Source: Malania oleifera
Lineage: Eukaryota; Streptophyta; Magnoliopsida; Santalales; Ximeniaceae
NCBI RefSeq assembly: GCF_029873635.1
Contig: NC_080426.1
Coordinates: forward strand, 58,374,673-58,438,672
Direction of reading: 5' to 3'
Length of the DNA stretch: 64,000 bases
The notes under the pieces were generated by a model. It did not search any database. It was not told the origin of the DNA and saw only the letters and a program-made list of their open reading frames with translations. Positions 1 through 10,175 of this stretch are shown here, piece by piece (position 1 is the first letter of the stretch; each line of letters begins with the position of its first letter). The translations under genes and the position numbers were made by a program.

Positions 1-183
1 CGTCTCACATGTATGAAAATTAAGTTACAACCCTAACATGGAGCAAAGAAACTCTGAATTTGGAAGAGGTAACAAGCGCACTATTGGGTTTTCATTGAAG
101 AAAGAAGGCCAACGATGAAATTTCACATGGTGAAGGGTTTGTGGTAAAGGGTAACTAGGAATGTGGGAGAAGAAAACTCCGAA

Positions 184-560
184 GAGGATCGAGTTATAAA
201 AAGTCTCGATCGTGGTCCAAGAAAAATAAGGATATTCAGTGTTTTAGGTGCGGGAAAAAAGAGCATATAAAATCGGAGTGTCTAAAGAGAAGGAAAGGGA
301 ATGCAGGAAATCAAGAGGTTCTTTAAAATTGGCGAATGTAGTTGAAGATGGGAACTCGGAGAGCAGTGATGGTGATAGGCTTTCTGTTTCATCTGGGTCA
401 GATCGCATTATGGATTCTTGGATCCTAGATTCGATATGCTTTTATCACATGACATCAAATAAAGAATGGTTTAACACCTACAAGTCAGTTAATTTTGGTA
501 AAGTTATGATGGGTATGATACTTCATGCAAAATTGTTGGAAAAGTTTGGAACACCAGTTC
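184..560 (+). pseudogene. gag: Ty1/copia gag-protease remnant
   Basis: This is the end of a copia capsid gene and the start of its protease. A CCHC zinc knuckle (CFRCGKKEHIKSEC) is encoded at 240-281, preceded by a basic stretch typical of copia nucleocapsid. That frame stops soon after. The next domain is in another frame: an acidic linker, then WILDSICFYHMT, the copia protease region. The family has D-S-G at the active site; here the Gly is Ile, so the enzyme would be dead even without the frameshift. Copia similarity fades near 560, where LTR-like sequence starts. Positions 1-183 are probably more of the same gag but are too decayed to place. Confidence 0.75.
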
Positions 561-1179
561 CTATATACCATTTCAAACACATCACAACTCAATCATCATA
601 AAATATCCTCTCTTGCCATACCTATTTGGATAATTAAACAATCATATGATAATTGATCCGAAAATACATTTTAACATAGAATAAAGGTACAGTCATCTCT
701 ATACTTTAGTTTTATTCAAAGAAACGTTTTTCCAAAAGAAACGAAACGATACCCGAAACCCTAATTTTCCCGAAAATCACACACTCGGAAAACTGGCAAT
801 CTCACCCGGTGAAATTTTCCAAACAAGTAACCAAAACATCCGTATAAACATAACCTACAGTTTTACTAGATCAGATTTTAAAAATAATTTATATAAACAA
901 ATCTCCTTACCTATTCTTGAATACCAAAACACGACTCCAAACGGCTCGAAACAGCCACACGGATTCCCAAATCCTAATACCGAAAGATCATACGTCAATA
1001 TCACCCTATTTAGTACAGATCTACAAGTCACTAGGCTCGTTTCGACCCTTACCTCAACTTTGGGCAAAAAACCCAGAAATCCTCAAATCGAGATTCTACT
1101 CTGTAGGACTTGTAGAGATTCACCCGCTGATTCACGTAGTAATGTTGGATTGTTAATTCGGGCAATGAGCTGCTCGAGA

Positions 1180-1223
1180 TCATAGAGAGAGAGAGAGAAA
1201 GTGAATTCGTGGTTTAGAGAGAG
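1180..1223. repeat. (GA)n microsatellite, two runs
   Basis: Two GA runs separated by about 20 bp lie inside the LTR fragment, in the position where other gypsy LTRs of this window have their GA/CT tract. Confidence 0.85.
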
Positions 1224-1314
1224 AGAGAGTTATATATAAACATAACTTAGCCCTTAAGTAATTTAAAAATATCTCCTCCAAGATATTTATATATAAATAT
1301 CTAAAAATATCTCG

Positions 1315-1317
<3 letters not shown>

Positions 1318-1346
<29 letters not shown>
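1318..1346. repeat. (AT)n microsatellite
   Basis: Uninterrupted AT dinucleotide run just inside the LTR end at 1363. Confidence 0.9.
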
Positions 1347-1349
<3 letters not shown>

Positions 1350-1363
1350 TTTGGGTTACTACA

Positions 1364-2096
1364 TTTTTGACTCATTTCTCATGTCTCTTACATTTCATTA
1401 AATTGAGTTCACTATCCAAGTTGAGACGGTTCAAAAATTCACTAGGCAGTAGAAGTATAGCACATCGCAATAGGTTTAATAAAAACCTTTACACATAAGT
1501 GAAACCAGGCAAAGTACTGCCATTATCATAAAGACCACACACACAACATTGTAGAGTGGCACCTCTAGAATGCAGCTGAAGCTATGAATTTATATGGCAA
1601 CCACACCAAGTTTGTAAATAAGGAGGTGATGAGCAGGGAAGGAGGCAGCTAACAACCTAACCCTAATAGAAGAACCTATTGCAAGGGAGATCATAGTCAT
1701 CATTAACTCCCTGCTAAGTGGAGTATGTTCACCAAGTGTTTCACATAGACTTATTTGCATGCAAAAGGAGAACCCCCGAAAGTAATCTAGGAGGGAGGAA
1801 GATATTACTTTCTCAAAGGATAGTCTAGAGAATGTGTAGACAACACATGAGGACGCCCTAGTGGTCTCCTTGGTGACCACCGACTATAAGGTGAGTAGGA
1901 TCCTACTCCGCTAACATACTACTTTAGTTAGCTTTAATAGTAACGAAGACAGGACAAGATTGCATGAAGTAGGTTGGATCACTACTCGTTGGGTTTGGGG
2001 GTGAGATATATAGTCCAACACATTAGGACTATCTCCCTCTTGGTGGACCGTAAGGAGCAGGCCTTGTTAGGTAACAACAATAATAGTAATAAGTTC
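1364..2096. other. unassigned, no gene recognised
   Basis: No domain, LTR end, PBS or terminal inverted repeat was recognised. Open frames here are short and resemble nothing. The base composition is less AT-rich than the flanks. Two adjacent inverted repeats are visible: GTGGTC/GACCAC around an 8-nt spacer (1861-1880) and a 16-bp perfect palindrome GAGTAGGATCCTACTC (1893-1908). This may be old host intergenic DNA or an unidentified transposon fragment. Confidence 0.4.
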
Positions 2097-2317
2097 AAAA
2101 GACACCCACCTCCCCCTAAAATTTTTCAAAAAGACAAAGACATTCCATGAAATTTGTTAAAAAGACAGAAACTTTCCGTAAAAAAAATGTCTTTTTACAA
2201 AATATAATTGGCGGTTTGTATCTTTTTGACGAACTTTAATAGAGGTATTTGGAATTCTTGAAACCTCAGGGGAGGTCTCTGAAATTTTTAAAGTTTCAGG
2301 AGAGGCTAGTGTCTTTT
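2097..2317. mobile_element. MITE-like element with ~30-bp terminal inverted repeats
   Basis: The left end starts AAAAGACAC at 2097 and the right end is its complement GTGTCTTTT, ending at 2317. The inverted similarity continues inward imperfectly for about 30 bp (CCTCCCCCT... against the complement of ...AGGAGAGG). The element is about 221 bp with no coding capacity, which fits a miniature inverted-repeat element. The flanks both contain AGTAATAA, but they lie in a low-complexity TAA-rich context, so a target duplication cannot be asserted. Superfamily not determined. Confidence 0.5.
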
Positions 2318-3129
2318 ACCCTAGTAGTAATAATAACAACAATGACGAAGATGATGATATTTTATATTTATAACAATGATATGACTATTATTAAATTTTA
2401 TTATTACATATATTTAAAATGTATTGAATGATATTATAACAGAACAACATTATCAACATTTAATTTTTTTTTAATTTTTAATCATATTAAAATAAAATTT
2501 TATTCATTGAAAATATTTGACATAAAAGAAAAAATACAATGGAAAATGAATATGCTTCTAAGTGAACATATTAGTCTTTATTTGAGAGCAGAAATTATCA
2601 GAAATTTTAAATCTTGAATATATATAAGATAAAATATAACTTATACACAAATTTAATGGAAGGGTAAAAAATTGAGCTTACAAATAGTAACTAAAATGGT
2701 GGTGTTGTCTGAATTTTCTCTCCCTTTGAAGTTGTGGGGTCAATTTTAAGGGGCGCAGGATTAGTCACGTGAATCGTAAAATGGACACATGGATACTAGG
2801 TGCGTAATTCAAAAAAAAATAAAAAAAATATAAAAATAAATGGTGGTGTTGTGAATCTAGAAGGACAAATGGATTTTAACATTCATCAACTTAGTGGGTT
2901 GGGGCGGTTCCAAAATGGATAACACTTTGAAAGTCGTAGAAAGGGCGGTTGGGTTTTTGCTTTTGGTTCCTTTCTTCACGCCTCAATTCCCGGCTTTGCT
3001 TTCCTATGGATTATGATGTGATGGTCACCTTATAATGTGCTCGTTCAATTTTCAACCATCCCAATTCCCAAGTGCCACATCACTTCATGATCCACGTGCA
3101 TGCTTTCCCACACTTTATATTGGCAAAGT

Positions 3130-3131
<2 letters not shown>

Positions 3132-3173
<42 letters not shown>
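3132..3173. repeat. (AT)n microsatellite
   Basis: About 42 bp of uninterrupted AT repeat. Confidence 0.95.
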
Positions 3174-3175
<2 letters not shown>

Positions 3176-3398
3176 CGTTTAATTATTTTATTCAATTAAT
3201 TATATTGTTTAATTTTAAATAATTTTAGATAATTGTAAAAATTTAAAATTTAAAATATATAATTGATTCTTTAAAATGTGGCATGATTATATCATCTACC
3301 TTAATAATTTATTGTAAAATTGGCATATTATATTTACACTTATTAAAGAAGAAAAGTAAGTAAGAACAAGTATCTGAGACTATGATCATGAGACTATT

Positions 3399-3541
3399 AG
3401 TACATGTTTAGTACATAGAAATAAAATAAAATCAAGTGGAATAGAATTAAATTTATCACTTGATTTCTTCATACTTTTCATTTAAAATTTCATTTCATTC
3501 ATTTCTTAGTCTCATTCCATGTGCAAACCAAACATGGGATA
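3399..3541. repeat. possible degenerate MITE
   Basis: One end reads TACATGTTTAGTACAT and the other, complemented, TCCCATGTTTGGTTTGCACA. This is a weak inverted match around a 140-bp AT-rich body, and the ACCAAACATG terminus is a common look for plant MITEs. The inverted repeat is imperfect and no target duplication is clear, so this is tentative. Confidence 0.25.
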
Positions 3542-4329
3542 ATTTCCTACTAACCTTTATTCATAACATTTATTAGAAAATACACTACATAATTTTTGGA
3601 GCATAAATTTCAGACCTTATATTTGGATTTGGATAAATTTGAATAAATTTTAATATGATTTTATCCAAATTCATTACAACTAAATATCTAAAACTTTTCC
3701 AAATATGGGATTAGTGCATACATAGTTTTACAAAAATTTTGGTTAAAAATTCTAATTTTACTTTCTCAAAGCAAGAATTACCAAAAAAAATAAAAATAAA
3801 GGTTGTGACAGTGAACATCCCTTTCTACTTATTAACGGTAAAGCACTAGTGTGTAGTCTCAAACTTTACCACAGACAATACAAATAGCAAGAATACTAGT
3901 ATGAAGTCTAGGTCTTTATCAATCCTACAATTTTGATGCAAGAACAATATGAGAACGTGCAATGATTTTGGACATGATTTTGTAAATGTGAGGTTTGTTT
4001 GGAAACCATTAGCTTTATTTGATTATTTGGTCTTGTATTTTTTTTTTTGTGAGTATGAAAAAGGAATGAATGCTGATTTAAAATTTTTGATTTAAAGTTG
4101 TTTCAATTTCTCGTTTTTGAGTTTTTTTTTTTTGGGGGGTTTTAAGTTTCTTTTGTCCCCGCTAACAGCCTAATTTAAGCAATCATAATTGATTGATCTT
4201 GCCCTGGAGGCTATTGTGACAACAAAGCTTTGTTCTCCATGGTCAAGTAGAATCTACATAGCTATATTAAGCCAATGTCAATTGACTCAAATTGAATGTG
4301 TGGGTACTAGGTTATATATTAATAAAATA

Positions 4330-4436
4330 TGTTAGCCTTAGTCGCTACATATTCCTAATTATTGTATTTTGATAATAACAACCCATTAGTAGTTGTAAGT
4401 TAAACTAATCATTGCATACCAAGCTATGACAGGTAC
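4330..4436 (+). mobile_element. SIRE-like copia LTR, first part (interrupted)
   Basis: The start TGTTAGCCTTAGTC, followed by a 'ttgtattttgataataacaa' stretch, parallels the starts of the other SIRE-like LTRs here (TGTTGGCCTT... at 11345; TGTTGACTTT... at 35622). The sequence breaks off at 4436 where a reversed copia LTR begins, and probably resumes at 6465. Confidence 0.5.
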
Positions 4437-6464
4437 TGTTAGCTTTGGTACAATCCCAAGAGGTAGGGGTCAATTGGTATTTAAAAGTTCCTTCCTCAGT
4501 CAATCAGTCTAACAGCAGTATTACACCACTTAGGGCAGTCTAAGTATATATGAAATTGCAGATATGAAATATTTACCAATAATCAAAGTATGCAACCCAA
4601 TTTATGTATTTATTAACTCAATGTAATTTTGTGTCTATTAGATACGCAGTATATTCAGTAAGGAAATTAAATCAAGCACACAGTAGAATATAATGCAGGA
4701 AATATAAAAATGACACCGAATATGATATTGGGGTTCGGCCAATCCTGCCTACGTCCCTGCCTTGGTACATCTGTACAAGGATTACACTATAAGGCTCATT
4801 TAACGGGTGGAACGGTACCTAGACAATCAGGTCAATTAGCACAGGGCTGACCTCAACCTTTACAGACAATCTTTATCGGGCTGAATTACCATCCTCTCAA
4901 GCCACGCCTGGAATACAACAGTATGTTCACAATAAGACTGGTACAGTGATTATACTTTCATATAAAACAGATATGTACCCAAATACAGCTCACAAACAAA
5001 TATGCACTCACAGATGATATGAATTTAATGCTCAGGTGAGATCCAATATGTAAACTCTCTAAGATGTGTGAGTGTATGTATATGTGAGAGTTCAACCTTT
5101 GATTCAAGATAAGATATTCTACACACAAATGATCAAAGGAAATTTAACACAATCCAAATCAAATATCTCAAGGATATTCTAAGTATAAAGCACAATAGAT
5201 ATTTTGGATTGAAGTTGGAAAAAACAATATCAAAGATAATATGCAAGTTTGTGTAAAATAATATTTTTGCAAATCAAAATCCATAAATTTGATGAGTCTT
5301 GCAATCAAGATGTAAAGACTCACTAACTATAAGGGTATTCCCGCTCAAAGATTTATTGTTTAAATTGGGGGGAAAATCTTAGTTAAGAACTCTAAATGAA
5401 AATAATCAATCAACAAGTAAGGAGAGTTTTAGCAAAGTAAAACACTCAATAACACTCTTGGAAACTTGATCTATCAAGGGAATAGCAAAATAGAGAGTGT
5501 ATGAAAGTAGTATGAGTTAAATAGGATTTGAAAATTTGAGAGAGTTTTTCCTTAATGATCTTGCTAATAAACCCTTAATTTTGCAAATGAGAAGATATAT
5601 ATAGGCAAGGGCAAAATTATGACCGTTGGGGACATGTAGGGTATTCTTAAAATTGTTTTAAAATGGTTTAGAAAAATTAACCCTGTTAAATTAAATTTAA
5701 CCCCAGTAAAAAATAATTTGACACGCGATATTTGGGTGGTCGGTCTGAGGTTCGGGTGCACGAATAGACTCAACCAGAAATTCAATTTTTAAAGGGTTGG
5801 TTGCCCAAATTGAGGACTGGTTGGCTAAACCAAAGTCGGTAGCCAAATGTCAGAGGTTCGGCTACTCGAGGCTACATTCGGTTAACCAAACAAAATAATT
5901 CGGTCGCCCGAGCCCTCTTTGAACGTAATCGTTCGGGCGCCCGAGCAGTTGAAAAGGAACCTGACACAGGTTCAAGTGCCCGAGGGAGATACGCTCAAAA
6001 GTGGTTCGGGTGCCTCAACACAAAGTCAACATGTTGACTTGTTCGGTCGCCCGAGCCATTTTACACGGCTTGGGTTCAGTCACCAGAACCCTCTCAAGAT
6101 TTTCAAATTAAGTCCATTTTTTCCTGAATTGATTCCCCCGATATAATAAGTGATGTTGGGGACTTATTAGTGCATATGTGTTAGGACCTAAAGTATTTTC
6201 AAGTACGCCCAAAAACCTGGCGTCAGTCGACATTCAGTCGACCAAAGGGTGCCCTAAGGTCATTCGGTCCCTATGTTCTTGTTGAACATTAAATCCTATC
6301 ATGCATGCAGATGCATTATTACAAACCATATAAATTATTACAGACCAATTAAAATGGAATGCAAATACAATAGAGAATAGGTCTTCATTCTTTTAATTCT
6401 TCAGATGCCATAAATGAAGCTTGATCTTCATAGTCCGTATGACTTGCTTAAGTTCCTACCAACA
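4437..6464 (-). mobile_element. SIRE-like copia LTR (reversed, solo)
   Basis: The left end, TGTTAGCTTTGGTACAATCC followed by AAGAGGTAGGGGTCAATTGG, is the complement of the usual 3' end of this LTR type (TTCACCCCCCTCTTGGG family). The right end at 6464 (CCTACCAACA) is the complement of a TGTTGGTAGG start. Internally it has the conserved copia-LTR block 'ggttcggcc...tgcctacgtcc' (about 4733-4757), a TATATATA-type TATA box on the minus strand near 5590-5597, and upstream of that in LTR sense a cluster of GGGCGCCC-centred palindromes. No internal domain adjoins it, so it reads as a solo LTR. The flanking pentamers (ggtac / gtgca) do not match, so the insertion is inferred from homology only. Confidence 0.6.
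5800..6060 (-). promoter_or_regulatory. palindrome cluster in copia LTR U3 (CGGGCGCCCG type)
   Basis: At least five variants of TTCGGGCGCCCGAG (best copy 5932-5945; others near 5851, 5900, 5970, 6040) sit 250-450 bp upstream, in LTR sense, of the TATATATA stretch near 5590. This is the LTR region where promoters and enhancers normally lie. Function is inferred from position. Confidence 0.45.
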
Positions 6465-7488
6465 GTGCATGCTAAAGATAAACTTCTTCAAGAAGCTTAG
6501 TGCATAGGTGAGAAACATTGGTTTTGTTATAATCAAAATGGGATCAGACTCATAGAGTCAACAGGTACAAGTGGCGAAATCATACAGATATAGGTTTAGA
6601 TGCAAAGATCGAGGGGACACTCAATAGGAAAAGATCAAAAGGACACTCACTTAGAAGATTTCAAGCACGTCTGATGAAGCAAATGTAAAACCATATGTAA
6701 TGGGGAGTATTTGAGGTAGTATTTGTTATAACTCTTGTAATATAATTTCATGCAAGTTTATTAAGCAAAAGTTGAGCAAATGCATATGCATATTAGTTCA
6801 TAGAGTATGCAGGATATCACTCAATTGTTCAAATGAAAAGTAAGTTTTATACTTACGAGTTTTCAAAGACAAAACAATGATTTTTATGAAAATATCTTAT
6901 ACTCAACTTTGTTTAATATGAGACAAAAGTTAACGGTCTAAATATTGTATATCTTGATATGCTTGGTTCCTGTTGGGTTAAAATGATTATTATGCACCTA
7001 AAGATACAAGAAAATCAAGTTCTTGAAGTAACAAGGCAAACTTTCGACAATTTGACCTAGGTGCATCGGCGATTTGAGGCAGAAACAAAATTGGATTTTG
7101 GCTTGGAGGAAACCGTCGACGGTTTGGAGGAAACCATCCACAGTTTAAGGAATCTGTCAATGGTTTGTGTCGGGATTCAAGACCCAACGGTTATAAATAG
7201 CTAATTTTGTAAATATTAAATTGTTAAGTTTATCCAATGACCATAAAATGATTAGAACTCGAGTTGACCTAAAATACAAGGCTAAAGACTTGTTCTAGTT
7301 TTTTATCTTAGTAATTAACATCTAGTGAATTTCATTTCCAAGCACTTTGCATTTTTAGTTTTTCATTTTAGTGTTCACTTTCTCTCTTACTCTCTAATCT
7401 TGTATGTGATTCATTACTTGAGAGAATATTGTAAGGTGTTTTCATTGTATTTGATATCAGCTCATTTTATGAGCATTGTTTGTTGTTT
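6465..7488 (+). mobile_element. SIRE-like copia LTR, second part
   Basis: Forward copia-LTR-like sequence with a palindrome (7110-7125), a TATAAATA box (7192-7199) and a leader region ending in 'agaatattgtaaggtg...tgatatcagctc', comparable to the leader segments of the other copia LTRs. It probably continues the LTR begun at 4330. It ends at 7488 where a gypsy LTR end (TGTAAGGACTCG) begins, and no TTCACCCCCC 3' end is found. Confidence 0.45.
7110..7199 (+). promoter_or_regulatory. GTCGAC palindrome plus TATA box of copia LTR
   Basis: A perfect 16-bp palindrome AAACCGTCGACGGTTT (7110-7125) is followed by two decayed copies (near 7130 and 7152), then TATAAATA at 7192-7199. The arrangement matches other LTRs in this window. 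Confidence 0.5.
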
Positions 7489-8440
7489 TGTAAGGACTCG
7501 AACCCGAATGAGTTCCTAAATATAAATTTTTGGCATAAAGCAAATAAAACTCAATTATTATTTTATTATTACTAGAGTATAATTGATCCCATTACACCAA
7601 TATCTTCAATATCAACAAAAAGAAAACATTTAAAACTTAACCATTTAATATTACATCAATATTTATTCTAACAATTCTTTCTAATCCCTGGCCATGCATT
7701 TGCTACTCCTAATTTTTTGTATGCTTTTCAAAGTTATCTAAAATGTAAAATAATGATTGGGGTGAGACAACACTCAGTAAGTAAATAAGATTATTACTAG
7801 TATGTAACCAAACTGAGCTGTCATAATATCATAATTTCATAAAATAATTTTTAATACTATAACTTCAAAACTGCCTTTAAAATAAATGTAAATTTAAAAA
7901 TTTCTACATAAAACTTTTACCATCAACTACAGCAATAAAATTTTATAAGCATATACTGTAACTGTTAAACTAAAATTTTAACTTTAAAACTGTAACTATA
8001 ATATTTAATTATATATATATATATACTGTAAAAAAACCTCCCTTAGGCCTGTTAGTCGTAAGTCATGTTTACCCCCATGACAAGGTTGTGCGGTCCAAAG
8101 GCTAAACTTCGCTAGCTGACAGACTAAACTAAATCAATGTACATCATCATTAAGTGAGATTTTTCCTATTAAATCCGGACCTGAAACTAGGTGCGCATTT
8201 AGGAAAAATCCACTATCATATATAACCACTCTGTAAATAGTGTGGGTGCACTCTGATCCATTTAAACTTTAAGCTACGGTGCTGGGTAATCGTAATTTTA
8301 TGTATGCTCTTAACCATAAGGGGTTTTGAAAACATCTTATTATATAATTTATGCAATTAAAATAATATCTTGAAAATCTCATTTTTACTCATATTTTCAT
8401 GAAATACGCAACGTAAAAATAAACTCATGTCTTCTTTACT
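7489..8440 (-). mobile_element. Ty3/gypsy LTR fragment (reversed)
   Basis: Starts TGTAAGGACTCGAACCC, the complement of an LTR 3' end. It contains in reversed sense the two most conserved gypsy-LTR blocks of this window: a relative of 'gtgagacacctctcagtaag' (7760-7785) and 'cccccatgacaaggttgtgcgg' with the following 'ccaaaggc' (8071-8104). The minus-sense features stop before about 8400, after which forward-sense LTR landmarks appear. The right boundary is approximate. Confidence 0.5.
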
Positions 8441-8674
8441 TATATTTCTGTTTGATTTACGCAAAATTTCGAGGAACAGGTAAGGGGAAATAAATTATAC
8501 CAGGCTTTATTTTAATTTGAACCGATTAGCTTTGAGTATAACAAATCGCATATTTATAGTATGATTTTTTCAACGGTTTAGGAAATTGAAAATAAAGGTT
8601 TTGATTATAATACATATTTGGAAAAAATTGTGTGGCATGAAAATAATCCTTCATAATTAACCGGTTGTAAATAC

Positions 8675-8850
8675 TGTTTGGTTGTGAATAATGTCTGCTT
8701 GTTAGTGTTGTTTGGTTGTGAGTACTGCTTGGTTGTGGATACTGTTTGGCTGTGGATATTGTCTCGTTGTGAATACTGCTTGGCTGTAAACATCGTTTGG
8801 TGGTGAATACTGTTTGGTTGTGAATACTGTCTATTTGGGTGAATACTGCC
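8675..8850. repeat. minisatellite, ~20-bp unit (GTTTGGTTGTGAATACT type)
   Basis: About nine imperfect units of the form 'tgtttggttgtgaatac' occur in tandem inside the gypsy-1 5' LTR. Open frames across it merely encode the repeat. Confidence 0.8.
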
Positions 8851-8884
8851 TATTGTGAGCATAAACGTACAGTGAAATATGTAG

Positions 8885-9135
8885 CTACTCTACGTGGGCC
8901 ACATACTGAGATAGTACATAGTAGTCATATGTGGGCCATGTACTAGGATAGTACACAGTAGCCCTATGTGCGCCACGTACGGAGATAGTACGCAGTAGTC
9001 CTATATGGGTCACATACTGAAATAGTACGCAGTAGTCCTATGTGGGCCATATATTGGGTAATACGTAGTAGTCCTATGTGGGCCACGTATTGGGTTGTAT
9101 GTATAAGCCCTATATGGGCCACGTACTGCGAGGTA
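8885..9135. repeat. minisatellite, ~40-bp unit (GTGGGCCACGTACTG type)
   Basis: Six or so imperfect units containing 'tgtgggccacgtactg' and 'gatagtacgcagtagtc' in tandem. The open frames on the minus strand here are repeat-encoded, not genes. Confidence 0.85.
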
Positions 9136-9363
9136 TGCAGTTGCCCTGAGTGAAAGGTGAGTGCCCTGATCGGTATCAGTTGTAGCCACGCTCGAATCAA
9201 AGAATACGGTTACAAACGGTATCAGAGCAGAGGGAAAGTACATGTATGGGTGTGTAATATTCCCAATCCTCGAGAACTTTCGCTATAAATATTGGTTTTT
9301 TTTGTGTGACTACAGTCTTTATGAGCCTTGCCAATTGTTGTTGGTTAATTGATAAGTTTATTT

Positions 9364-9366
<3 letters not shown>

Positions 9367-9409
<43 letters not shown>
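9367..9409. repeat. (TA)n microsatellite
   Basis: Uninterrupted TA run within the gypsy-1 5' LTR, at the point where the 3' LTR copy instead has a deletion. Confidence 0.95.
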
Positions 9410-9413
<4 letters not shown>

Positions 9414-9769
9414 CTCTTTTGCCACAAACTTCTATAGTTTATTTCTTCCTTATTGAGAGGTGTCTCACTCCAACAAATTGTTATCTTTACAGGTCCTTCA
9501 GGTGATTGAGTTTAGAAAGCTCCAAGGCAGGGTTTAGAATTTCGGTAACTTGTGGGTGGTCATAAGAATTGAAATGTGTTTAATTACGTTTTTAGAATTT
9601 CTGGTTGTGTAATATATGTGGATGGATACTCCTTTTTGGGTTGAATATAGTACTATGGTATTTTATTTGAGGTTGTTTATTTTTTTTCCACTGCATGAAT
9701 GGTATTAGAGATGGTGAATGGTTTCATCACACCTCGGGCCCCACTTGATAGGCTCGGGGCATGACAAAG

Positions 9770-9781
9770 TGGTATCAGAGC
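9770..9781 (+). other. gypsy-1 primer binding site
   Basis: TGGTATCAGAGC, complementary to the 3' end of plant initiator-Met tRNA, begins 3 nt after the LTR end at 9766. It primes minus-strand cDNA synthesis. Confidence 0.9.
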
Positions 9782-10175
9782 TTTAGGTTATAGATTCTGC
9801 ATACTTTAGAAGGATTAATACCAGAGTATAGGTTCAAGTTAGGATTAGGGTAAAAACAAAATGGGTAGATTAAGGTGTTGATAGGAATTTGAGTATTGTT
9901 TCATAGCTTGGAGGCAAAATCCCTTGACGGACTTCTGTAATTTTCTGAATCAGTCGACGGTTTTAGAAAAGCATGGTAAATCCATCGACGGTGATGTTTC
10001 CAAGCAGAGAGACTAAAACTTGGAATTAGAACTTAAAAGGTTAAGAAGACTGAGGTTAATTGGGTGTTTAATGTTAATTGAGGGTTTAAATATTAAACTG
10101 GTTTCTTTGCTTTAAAACTGTACCAGTTATGGTAAGATATGGAAATTCTAAATTCGCCTCTATCCTATCTTCAGG

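Larger units (their letters stand above)
561..1363 (-). mobile_element. Ty3/gypsy LTR fragment (reversed)
   Basis: The order of landmarks matches the right-hand half of the reversed gypsy LTRs elsewhere in the window: 'cttacct' blocks, a GA tract, a TATA-like stretch, and an end reading GGGTTACTACA at 1353-1363, the complement of an LTR start TGTAGTAACCC. The polypurine tract that follows the LTR in complete copies is absent, so this is a solo or truncated LTR. The left boundary is approximate. It appears to have landed in the copia remnant at 184-560. Open frames here (for example near 917-1156) show no family similarity and are not called. Confidence 0.55.
2318..4329. other. AT-rich intergenic DNA, no gene recognised
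   Basis: Very AT-rich sequence with poly-A/T runs, a long AT microsatellite and small inverted repeats (TTTGGATAAA near 3627 and its complement near 3661). A segment containing TGGTGGTGTTGT occurs twice (about 2699 and 2841). No coding frame with recognisable similarity and no LTR terminus was found before the copia LTR start at 4330. Confidence 0.5.
8441..9766 (+). mobile_element. gypsy-1 5' LTR (5'-truncated)
   Basis: Forward gypsy LTR. 'aacaggtaaggggaaataaa' (8473-8492) and 'cttattgagaggtgtctcac' (about 9448-9467) are landmarks shared with other LTRs. The 3' end TGACA at 9766 is followed by the PBS. The last ~340 bp is clearly homologous to the gypsy-1 3' LTR at 27902-28331. The U3 start is missing, replaced by the head-to-head reversed LTR at 7489-8440. 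Two minisatellites and a TA tract lie inside. Confidence 0.7.

Noticed and set aside
917-1156. 79-codon open frame on the plus strand, overlapped by one on the minus strand
   Set aside because: Lies within a gypsy LTR fragment, resembles no protein family, and has no promoter or splice context.
1590-1880. 96-codon minus-strand open frame
   Set aside because: No recognisable domain, low-complexity Ser/Leu content, and no supporting context; treated as chance.
4432-6469. Target duplication around the reversed copia LTR
   Set aside because: Flanks ggtac and gtgca do not match; the boundary is supported by homology only, so no TSD is claimed.
8675-9135. CRISPR-like regular repeats
   Set aside because: Units are imperfect, adjacent without unique spacers, and sit inside an LTR of a plant genome: minisatellites.
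8605-9243. Overlapping minus-strand frames with repeated TKQYSQPN-like and GPYRTTTYY-like peptides
   Set aside because: They are translations of the LTR minisatellites in two frames, not repeat proteins.
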